Below, in pieces: positions 57,599 through 64,000 of a stretch of 64,000 bases of DNA (position 1 is the first letter of the stretch; the number at the start of each line of letters is the position of its first letter). The notes beneath the pieces were generated by a model. It was not told where the DNA came from. It did no database searches and saw only the letters and a list, made by a program, of their open reading frames with translations. Source of the stretch: Hominenteromicrobium sp900549945 (GTDB lineage: Bacteria > Bacillota > Clostridia > Oscillospirales > Acutalibacteraceae); NCBI GenBank assembly GCA_902472305.1, contig CABRNK010000002.1:159552-223551 (forward strand), given 5' to 3'. The position numbers and the translations under genes were made by a program.

Positions 57599-58135
57599 AG
57601 GCAGACCTCCCCGGCAAAATTCACAGAAAAGCACGGCTTTTTCTTTCAGTTTATTATAACACAGCCCGGGGACGCTGCGTTTGGCAAAACCTGTTCTGAA
57701 AATGACTTGTTCTGTTCTGATTGTGATGTGCGCCCGGCCGCGCCGGCGCAGATTGTGAAACGGAGGAACATGACGCTTGCAGTATTGAACATGCTATAGG
57801 TGCAGGGGCTTTTCAAAAGCTAAAGGATTTTTTAGGAAAAGAGGGAAGGCGGCGGTGACATGGAAAGTTAGCTGTACTTGATTTGGCGGGAAATGGCAGA
57901 CAGATTGGCGGAGGCTGTTCGTCCTGCTTGCCGGGGCGCAGAAAAAGAACGGATTTACTGTTTTCTAATGAATAATATCGCCAGTCATGAAAAACGGCGT
58001 TAGAGAATATCTGTTTTCACTAAAGGTCTGAGATTTCAGATCTTAATACAATTTTAATATCTTGGGTTTCTTTTTTATATCGCCAAAAGCCTCAATATGG
58101 TATAATAGAAAACAGAAAAGTGGGGTGATGCTATA
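57599..58135. other. Intergenic region, GC-rich to AT-rich transition
   Basis: It holds the leader of the YesM gene, then AT-richer DNA leading to kdpD. The only notable open frame is a 36-codon ATG frame at 57893-58003 with a poor ribosome site and no known similarity. The kdpD control region occupies the last 100 bp. I see no RNA gene, repeat or mobile element. Confidence 0.5.
58043..58106 (+). promoter_or_regulatory. kdpD promoter region with candidate KdpE site
   Basis: An extended -10, TGGTATAAT, ends at 58106 with no good -35, as expected for an activated promoter. TTAATACAATTTTAAT (58043-58058) recurs with one change before the kdp membrane genes at 63661-63676, so it may be the KdpE operator. 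Confidence 0.55.
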
Positions 58136-60811
58136 TTGGAAAAAATGGAAGTTACGCATAAAGGAAATGAAAACAATCAAAAACAAGGGAGTCTGAAAAT
58201 TTTCTTTGGCTATGCGGCGGGTGTGGGGAAAACTTACGCTATGCTTGAAGCGGCGCATCAGGCGCAAAAGCAGGGGATTGATATCGTAGTTGGATATATT
58301 GAGCGTCACACCAGACCCGATACGCTTGCGCTGCTTGAAGGGTTAGAGCAGCTTCCAAACAAAGAAATTGATTATAAAGGAATTAAACTCAAGGAATTTG
58401 ATTTGGATGCGGCGCTCAAACGCCATCCCCAAATAGTGCTTGTGGATGAATTGGCGCACAGCAATGCGGCGGGATGCCGTCATACGAAGCGCTATCAGGA
58501 TGTGGAAGAGCTCCTTCGGGCAGGTATTGATGTTTATACAACGGTCAATGTCCAGCATTTGGAATCCCTCAACGACTTGGTGGCATCTATTACACAGATT
58601 GCTGTCAGTGAACGGATTCCCGACTCTGTGTTTGATTCTGCAGATCAAGTGGAGCTGGTTGATATTGAACCGGACGATTTGATTTCCCGGCTGCAGTCGG
58701 GAAAGGTGTATCGCAAAAATCAGGCGTCCCGTGCTCTCGATCATTTCTTTACAAGAGATAACTTAGAGGCGCTCCGTGAAATTGCTTTGCGGCGCACGGC
58801 TGACCGATTAAGCCGGAATGCTCAAAAAAGCGGAAATGAGGCGGTTGCGAAAGCCGGAGAGCACATCTTAATCTGCCTTTCGAGCTCCCCCTCCAATGCC
58901 AAAGTTATCCGAACCGCGGCCCGCATGGCGGAGGCCTTCCATAGTGGGTTTACGGCTTTATTTGTTGAAACGCCCGAAACAAAAGAATTGAAGGGCGACA
59001 GCTTAAAGCGACTGAGGGATAATCTTCGTTTGGCAGAGCAATTAGGCGCTCAAATTGCTACGGTTTATGGTGATGACCCGGCCGTGCAAATTGCGGAATA
59101 CGCCAAGGTCAGCGGTATTACAAAAATTGTTTTAGGAAGAACCAACCACAAATCCACAATACTTTTAAAAAGTAAGTCGTTAGCCGACAAGCTGACGAAA
59201 TTGGCTGGGGATATCGACATTTATATCATTCCGGATGCACAGCCGCTTTATAAGAAAAAATTCAATTTGCTTCGAAAAGAGGAGCCGAAATTCAGGTGGA
59301 CTGATCTGCTGAAAGTTGTGCTGATCACGCTTTCTGCAACGATCATCAGTTTTGGATTTTATGCCGTTGGCCTGCGGGAAGCAAATATCATCACCGTATA
59401 TATTTTGGGTGTCCTGCTCACAGCAATTTGGACGCATGGCTATCTGTGCGGAGCGCTCGCGTCGCTGTTCAGCGTGATCGCATTCAATTTCTTTTTTACT
59501 GCGCCAAGGTTTACATTGGAGGTTTCCGCCCCCGATTATCCGGTTACCTTCTTGATTATGCTGGCGGCCAGTATTATTTCGAGTTCATTGGCAACGCGGG
59601 TAAAAAAACAGGCGCGTCAATCTGCTCAAAAAGCTTACTATATGGAGCTTCTGATGAACAGTAGTCAAAAAATGCAGCAAGGGCGCGATGAACAGGAAAT
59701 TATTGCGCTTGCAGCGGAACAGGTAAGAGCGCTTCTGGATCGGCCGGTTTTGTATTCGCTGGCCATAAAAGGCAAAGCGCTGGAATTTCAGGTTTGTCCC
59801 CAGTCGGAAACAAATAAATTGGTTGGGGCAATGACCCCGGAAGAAGTGGGCGTTGCTGATTGGGTCGTACAAAACAACAAGCGTGCCGGAGCAACCACAA
59901 ACACGCTGTCTCATGCACAGAATCTATATTTGTCTGTCAGAGGAAATCAGGAAGTTATGGGCGTGATCGGAATCCCGTCAAAATACTATCCTCCATTGGA
60001 TGTATTTGAGAAAAACCTGCTGATTTCCCTTCTGAACGAATGCGGATTGATTTTGGAACGCCGAAGACTTCGGGCTGAGAAACAAGCGATTGAAATGGAA
60101 ACGCAAAGAGAACGCCTTCGCTCCAATTTATTGCGGGCAATTTCCCATGACCTTCGCACACCGCTTACCAGCATCAGCGGAAATGCAGGCGTTTTAATGG
60201 AAAAAAGTATTTCGCTGGATGAAAGCAAAAAACAGGAGATATACAGCTCTATCTATGACGATTCCATGTGGCTTGTAAACCTCACAGAGAATCTATTGTC
60301 TATTACGCGAATCGAAAATGGAACCATGCATCTCCAGATGAATGCGGAACTGATCGATGATGTGTTTCGGGAGGCGATCTCTCATGTAGACCGAAAAGCG
60401 TCCGAACATGAAATATCCATAGAGCTTGCGGATGATTTTTTAATGGCGAAAATGGATGTTCGTCTGATTGTCCAAGTGATCATCAATATTGTAAACAACG
60501 CCATTAAATATACGCCGGAAGGGTCCCACATCTGTTTATCGGCGCGAAAGGAGAAAAAAATGGTTCTCATCCGCATTGCGGACGATGGTCCGGGCATTTC
60601 AGATGAAGCAAAGCTGCATTTATTTGATATGTTTTACACGGCGGATATCGGAAAAGCAGACAGCCGCAGAGGGTTAGGTCTGGGTTTGAGCTTATGCAAA
60701 TCTATTGTAGACGCGCATGGCGGAAAAATTTCTGTCAGCAATAATAAACCGCATGGTGCGGTATTCACGTTTACATTACCTTTAGAGGAAGTGAATTTTG
60801 ATCATGTATAA
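58136..60811 (+). CDS. kdpD: Potassium sensor histidine kinase KdpD
   Basis: This 891-residue kinase is the full-length type. The N-terminal KdpD domain (Walker A FGYAAGVGKT at 24-33, VDELAHSNAAG later) and a USP domain (about 245-375) come first. Four closely packed TM helices lie at about 395-490, with a GAF domain at about 510-640. The HisKA segment is LRAISHDLRTPLTSISGNAG. The ATPase domain has NAIKYTPEG, ADDGPGIS and GLGLGLSLCKSIV. TTG 58136 has GGGGTG 9 bp before; ATG 58145 is an alternative. It overlaps kdpE by 8 bp. Codon use is AT-richer than in the preceding 50 kb. Confidence 0.95.
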   Translation: MEKMEVTHKGNENNQKQGSLKIFFGYAAGVGKTYAMLEAAHQAQKQGIDIVVGYIERHTRPDTLALLEGLEQLPNKEIDYKGIKLKEFDLDAALKRHPQIVLVDELAHSNAAGCRHTKRYQDVEELLRAGIDVYTTVNVQHLESLNDLVASITQIAVSERIPDSVFDSADQVELVDIEPDDLISRLQSGKVYRKNQASRALDHFFTRDNLEALREIALRRTADRLSRNAQKSGNEAVAKAGEHILICLSSSPSNAKVIRTAARMAEAFHSGFTALFVETPETKELKGDSLKRLRDNLRLAEQLGAQIATVYGDDPAVQIAEYAKVSGITKIVLGRTNHKSTILLKSKSLADKLTKLAGDIDIYIIPDAQPLYKKKFNLLRKEEPKFRWTDLLKVVLITLSATIISFGFYAVGLREANIITVYILGVLLTAIWTHGYLCGALASLFSVIAFNFFFTAPRFTLEVSAPDYPVTFLIMLAASIISSSLATRVKKQARQSAQKAYYMELLMNSSQKMQQGRDEQEIIALAAEQVRALLDRPVLYSLAIKGKALEFQVCPQSETNKLVGAMTPEEVGVADWVVQNNKRAGATTNTLSHAQNLYLSVRGNQEVMGVIGIPSKYYPPLDVFEKNLLISLLNECGLILERRRLRAEKQAIEMETQRERLRSNLLRAISHDLRTPLTSISGNAGVLMEKSISLDESKKQEIYSSIYDDSMWLVNLTENLLSITRIENGTMHLQMNAELIDDVFREAISHVDRKASEHEISIELADDFLMAKMDVRLIVQVIINIVNNAIKYTPEGSHICLSARKEKKMVLIRIADDGPGISDEAKLHLFDMFYTADIGKADSRRGLGLGLSLCKSIVDAHGGKISVSNNKPHGAVFTFTLPLEEVNFDHV

Positions 60812-61502
60812 GTCAAAGATTCTTGTGATAGAGGATGATCCTGCTATTACAAATTTGATACGAACCACATTGGATACACAGGGGTATCAGTATCACACCG
60901 CGAAAAATGGAACAGGTGCACTTTTGGATGCCGTTTCCTATAACGCCGATGTCATTATTTTGGATCTGGGATTACCCGATATGGATGGCGTTGAAATCAT
61001 CCAAAAAATCCGCGGATGGAGCAATGTGCCTATTATCGTGGTAAGCGCCCGAAGCGAGGATCAGGATAAGGTAGAAGCGTTAGATGCCGGGGCAGATGAT
61101 TATCTGACAAAACCATTCAGCATTGATGAGCTTTTGGCCCGCCTTCGCGTGGCTTTGCGAAGGAGCCGGGCAGATGAGGTTTCTTCCCAAGTACAAACCA
61201 GTGTGTACCGCAACGGAGACCTGACCATTGATTTTGCCGCTGGATGCGCATATATGGATGATAAAGAGATTCATTTGACGCCCATTGAATACAAACTGCT
61301 TTGTGTTCTTGCCAAAAATACCGGAAAGGTTTTGACACATAATTATATTTTAAAAGAAGTATGGGGAAGCACATCCGCATCGGATACGCCTTCTCTGCGG
61401 GTATTTATGGCAACGCTGCGGAAAAAGATTGGGCAAAACCCCTCTGCGCCGCAATATATTCAAACCCATATCGGCGTAGGGTATAGAATGATACGTCAAT
61501 AA
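60804..61502 (+). CDS. kdpE: Response regulator KdpE
   Basis: This 232-residue OmpR-type regulator has a receiver domain with phosphoacceptor Asp54 in VIILDLGLPDMDG and Lys in LTKPFS. The C-terminal winged helix is HLTPIEYKLLCVLAKNTGKV and LRVFMATLRKKIG. ATG 60804 lies inside the kdpD end, with AGAGGAAGTG upstream. It should activate kdp genes on low K+ or osmotic stress; a candidate operator is repeated upstream of kdpD and of kdpF. Confidence 0.94.
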   Translation: MYKSKILVIEDDPAITNLIRTTLDTQGYQYHTAKNGTGALLDAVSYNADVIILDLGLPDMDGVEIIQKIRGWSNVPIIVVSARSEDQDKVEALDAGADDYLTKPFSIDELLARLRVALRRSRADEVSSQVQTSVYRNGDLTIDFAAGCAYMDDKEIHLTPIEYKLLCVLAKNTGKVLTHNYILKEVWGSTSASDTPSLRVFMATLRKKIGQNPSAPQYIQTHIGVGYRMIRQ

Positions 61503-61531
61503 CAGAAATGCCTGTATATTAAGATTTCTCC

Positions 61532-61575
61532 ATAACGTTGTCCGTTTATGAAAAGACGGACAACGTTATTTCTAT
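61532..61575 (+). terminator. Terminator of kdpDE
   Basis: The 14-bp perfect arms (61532-61545, 61556-61569) are followed by TTCTATTTT. This separates kdpDE from the antiporter gene. Confidence 0.83.
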
Positions 61576-61732
61576 TTTCCAAATGGATTATGGATTTATG
61601 AAAAATCTAAGCCGAAAATGCACGCAGCATATCGATTAACAAAAACTTAATGTATTCCGGCAGGGCTTTATCTCCCTCTAATTCTATTCGAGATATAATT
61701 AAGACAGATTTTCATAGAACAGAGGGGTCGAT

Positions 61733-63100
61733 ATGGAATACGGTATCTTAACTTTGCTTCCAATAGTTGTGGTAATTGGAATGTCGCTAATCACCAAAAG
61801 AATCTTGGAATCGCTCGTTGTTGGAACCTTTATTACTTATATCATTGTTGACGGATTTGATTTCGCTTCAGGGTGGATGGATGCCTTCTTCCGGGTTGCT
61901 ACAGACAGAGACCATCAGTGGGTCATATTGGTATGTGCTTTGTTTGGAAGCCTGATTGCATTGCTGGGAGCATCGCATGGAACGCTTGGTTTTTCAAAGA
62001 TGCTTGGAAAGCTCTGCCGAGGTCAAAAGTCCACAATGTTTGTAACATGGGTTATGGGCGTCCTGATTTTTGTGGACGACTATCTCAATATTATGACGCT
62101 GAGCACATGTATGAGAAAGCTTACAGATAAGCATAAGGTTCCTCGCGAAGCGCTTTCCTATGTTATCGATTCCACAGGCGCGCCTGTCTGTGCTCTCCTG
62201 CCTTTTTCAACATGGGCGGTGTTTTTTGCCGGGCTATTCTATGCGGAAGCAGGTATTCCCGAATTGGGATACGGCAGTGCGATTGAAACCTTCTACCATA
62301 TTATCCCCTTTGTTTTTTATGCAGTTGCAGCCGTTGTAATTGTTCCCCTGTTTGGGTTTGGCTTGATTCCAAAATGGGGAAAAATGAAAAAAGCGTATAA
62401 CCGGGTGCAGAGCACTGGAAAGGTGTACTCCCCAGAAAGCGCAGACCTGAATTTGGACGAAGAAGATGCGGAAGATATCAACGTAAAAGGGAATATTTGG
62501 GATTTTGTTTTGCCGATTGGTGTTCTGATTACGTTGACGATTGTAATGGGAGAGCTGTTTTTAGCTTTAATCGCATCAATAGCAGTCTGTTTCCTTCTGT
62601 ATATCCCCCGTAAAAAGATGACAATTTCTCATTTTTGTGATTTAGTCATGCATGGCTTTTGCAATATGATTCCAACTGTCGCTATTATCTTCTTCGTATT
62701 TGTCATGCAGGAGGGCATGAGCGATATTGGAATTGCAGATTATATTATTCATAGTGTAAAGCCCCTTATCAATGCACAGCTGCTGCCGGTTATCACTTTT
62801 CTTCTTGTTGCCCTGCTAAACTTCAGCACAGGCAGCGCATGGGGGATTCCGGCGATTGTCAGCCCTATTATCATTCCTTTGGCCTTTTCCATTGGTGCCA
62901 ATCCTCTTCTGATTATGGGGGCAATTGTTTCGGGAGCTACGCTGGGGAGCCACGCCTGCTTTTATTCGGATGCAACGGTCCTAACATCTAGCTGCTGCAA
63001 AATGAACAATATGGATCATGCGCTTTCACAGCTTCCCTATGCAATGTGTGCCGCAGGATTTTCGGTGGCAGGTTATTTACTGTGCGGTTTCCTAATGTAA
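61733..63100 (+). CDS. NhaC-family Na+/H+ antiporter-like protein
   Basis: This 455-residue polytopic protein of about 12 TM helices is of the NhaC/YheL-like (ion transporter superfamily) group. FVDDYLNIMTLSTCMRKLTD and DSTGAPVCALLPFSTWAVFF are the two half-membrane signature loops, and LNFSTGSAWGIPAIVSPIII is the second repeat. AGAGGGGTCG precedes ATG 61733. A TATAAT at 61694-61699 may be its -10. Sitting between kdpDE and kdpF, it may contribute to Na+/K+ balance; it could also carry a small organic substrate coupled to Na+. Confidence 0.85.
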   Translation: MEYGILTLLPIVVVIGMSLITKRILESLVVGTFITYIIVDGFDFASGWMDAFFRVATDRDHQWVILVCALFGSLIALLGASHGTLGFSKMLGKLCRGQKSTMFVTWVMGVLIFVDDYLNIMTLSTCMRKLTDKHKVPREALSYVIDSTGAPVCALLPFSTWAVFFAGLFYAEAGIPELGYGSAIETFYHIIPFVFYAVAAVVIVPLFGFGLIPKWGKMKKAYNRVQSTGKVYSPESADLNLDEEDAEDINVKGNIWDFVLPIGVLITLTIVMGELFLALIASIAVCFLLYIPRKKMTISHFCDLVMHGFCNMIPTVAIIFFVFVMQEGMSDIGIADYIIHSVKPLINAQLLPVITFLLVALLNFSTGSAWGIPAIVSPIIIPLAFSIGANPLLIMGAIVSGATLGSHACFYSDATVLTSSCCKMNNMDHALSQLPYAMCAAGFSVAGYLLCGFLM

Positions 63101-63116
63101 ACTTGTGGAGGTTTTT

Positions 63117-63620
63117 ATGCAGGTAATACTCGGCGATATCACAAAAATAAAGGCAGATGCCATTGTCAATGCCGCCTCTGCCGATTTAATGCCGCACCCG
63201 GGAATATGCAGCGCTATTTATGCAGCAGCAGACAGTGAATTGCTGAAAATGGTTTGTAAAAGGATTGGACATTGCAGGATTGGTCATGCGGTGGCAACCC
63301 CTTCTTGCGGACTCAAAGCAAAATACATCATTCATGTTGCCGGAGCCGGATGGTATGGGGGCAATAAAAGAGAAAAAATCCTAATGGCACAATGCTATTT
63401 TAACGCATTGCAGAGAGGGTATCTGATTGGGTGCAGAAGCATCGCCGTTCCGCTGATTTTTTCCGGTGACAGCCATATGCCTCGGGCAGAATCTATTGCG
63501 ATTGCGGAACAGGCAATAAAAAAATTTGAAGAGAGACATCCAGAAATGCAAATCACCCTTGTTTTATATCGGAAGGGCATTTACGAGATGGCGCTTCGTA
63601 TTTTAAAGGATTCCGGCTGA
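63117..63620 (+). CDS. Macro-domain protein
   Basis: This 167-residue macro domain binds or hydrolyses ADP-ribose derivatives. GDITKIKADAIVNAAS is the family start, but NAAN reads NAAS and the usual GGGGV loop reads PHPGI. The AVATPSCGLKAKYIIHVAG and RSIAVPLIFSGDSHMPRAES strands follow. The ATG at 63117 has GGAGG 5-6 bp before; an earlier TTG overlaps that site. It is 16 bp behind the antiporter gene, in the same operon, followed by a terminator. The substituted loop leaves catalysis in doubt. Confidence 0.83.
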   Translation: MQVILGDITKIKADAIVNAASADLMPHPGICSAIYAAADSELLKMVCKRIGHCRIGHAVATPSCGLKAKYIIHVAGAGWYGGNKREKILMAQCYFNALQRGYLIGCRSIAVPLIFSGDSHMPRAESIAIAEQAIKKFEERHPEMQITLVLYRKGIYEMALRILKDSG

Positions 63621-63625
63621 GCTTT

Positions 63626-63660
63626 GAAAGCGTCTGACGCCCATCAGGTCAGGCGCTTTC
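63626..63660 (+). terminator. Terminator after macro-domain gene
   Basis: GAAAGCG plus CTGAC pair with GTCAG plus GCGCTTTC across a short loop, with TTAATACAATTTTT after. It ends the antiporter-macro transcript. Confidence 0.7.
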
Positions 63661-63724
63661 TTAATACAATTTTTATCTGATATAAAAAACGCTAAGACCA
63701 ATTTCACGATAAAACTGCTACAAT
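63661..63724 (+). promoter_or_regulatory. kdp structural-gene promoter with candidate KdpE site
   Basis: TTAATACAATTTTTAT (63661-63676) matches 15 of 16 bases at 58043-58058. It overlaps a perfect inverted repeat TTTTTAT/ATAAAAA (63670-63676, 63682-63688). A -10 TACAAT lies at 63719-63724 without a good -35, as for an activator-dependent promoter. Confidence 0.55.
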
Positions 63725-63756
63725 ATTTCGAGAAAAGCTAAGAGGAGGCTAATAAT

Positions 63757-63855
63757 ATGATGGATCTTATCATGGTAGCAATTTTGGCCGGCTGCATTGG
63801 GCTTGTTGTGCTGTTAATCAACTGGTGCCAAAAGCAAGTAGATCGGAATGAATAA
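63757..63855 (+). CDS. 32-residue membrane peptide upstream of kdpF
   Basis: The peptide is MMDLIMVAILAGCIGLVVLL followed by INWCQKQVDRNE: one TM helix with a basic/polar end. GGAGG lies 8 bp before ATG 63757. It shares the transcript with kdpF, which starts 12 bp after its stop. It resembles KdpF in size but lacks its GYLVYAL motif. It may be an extra small subunit or a regulator of the Kdp pump; no function is established. Confidence 0.72.
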   Translation: MMDLIMVAILAGCIGLVVLLINWCQKQVDRNE

Positions 63856-63867
63856 GGAGGAAAGGAC

Positions 63868-63945
63868 ATGATTGTTCTTGGGATTATTGTTTTACTGCTG
63901 GGTGGATATTTAGTTTATGCATTGGTACACCCGGAAAAATTTTAA
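63868..63945 (+). CDS. kdpF: Potassium-transporting ATPase subunit KdpF
   Basis: The 25-residue single-TM peptide ends with GGYLVYALVHPEKF, the KdpF hallmark (E. coli has GYLVYALINAEAF). It stabilises the KdpABC complex. GGAGGAAAGGAC lies just before ATG 63868. kdpA should follow beyond the window end. Confidence 0.9.
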   Translation: MIVLGIIVLLLGGYLVYALVHPEKF

Positions 63946-64000
63946 GGCAATACCGCACAGAAAAGTAGGCGCGATACTGCCAGAAGTGATATAATAAGAC

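Noticed and set aside
57893..58003. A 36-codon small ORF in the gap before kdpD
   Set aside because: It has a weak ribosome site, no recognised similarity and no coding signature. It is kept only as a note in the intergenic entry.

Overview
The window reads as chromosome of a GC-rich, spore-forming-lineage Clostridia member (Oscillospirales-like), which is an inference. The evidence is as follows. A yqfC-yqfD-phoH-ybeY-dgkA-era-yqzL-recO run and ylbJ have Firmicutes order. A T-box leader, a TPP riboswitch with ECF ThiT, and many sigma-A promoters with 17-bp spacing are present. Two-component pairs are of the YesMN type, and glycyl radical enzymes imply anaerobic life. Most coding DNA is strongly GC-biased at third positions. 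Two stretches, about 19.7-22.55 kb and about 57.7-64 kb, are clearly AT-richer.

Layout. 0-5.5 kb: a truncated lipoprotein gene, a cysteine T-box controlling cysE-cysS, a corrinoid-methyltransferase-like UroD-family gene, an XRE membrane regulator and a Nudix hydrolase. 5.5-12.4 kb: a CmpB-like membrane protein, a D-amino-acid set (D-threonine aldolase/D-serine dehydratase-like enzyme, D-aminoacylase, RidA-like protein), two XRE regulators sharing an operator-rich intergenic region, and a zinc-ribbon/TM/NPCBM-like surface protein. 12.4-19.6 kb: a glycyl radical enzyme with its activase and a divergent AraC regulator, a TIM-barrel isomerase, a nitroreductase divergent from an HxlR regulator, and a P-loop kinase-like gene.

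19.6-23.7 kb: rlmCD followed by an AT-rich island. The island carries a membrane glycosyltransferase, a twice-frameshifted LURP-one-like gene and a frameshifted, truncated second rlmCD fragment. This looks like a decayed integration at the 3' end of rlmCD. 23.9-29.5 kb: TPP riboswitch-thiT, glyS, a GntR-ABC cassette and a PA-repeat membrane protein. 29.6-41 kb: a DUF3810-like metalloprotease, a Cys-rich small protein, ylbJ, then the yqfC-to-mutS2 housekeeping block. 41-47.6 kb: a TPM-domain protein and a convergent four-gene operon MBOAT-DHHW-FkbH-ACP, then tRNA-Arg(CCT).

47.7-57.6 kb: a carbohydrate locus made of a double beta-helix/beta-propeller enzyme, two ABC permeases, a binding lipoprotein and a YesMN two-component system. 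58.1-64 kb: kdpD-kdpE, an NhaC-type antiporter, a macro-domain protein, a 32-residue membrane peptide and kdpF. kdpABC presumably continues past the window.

The strongest candidate for an undescribed system is the MBOAT-DHHW-FkbH-ACP operon. Role for role it resembles Dlt, with DltA replaced by an FkbH enzyme. This suggests a carrier-protein-bound glyceryl (or related) group being passed to a cell-surface polymer.
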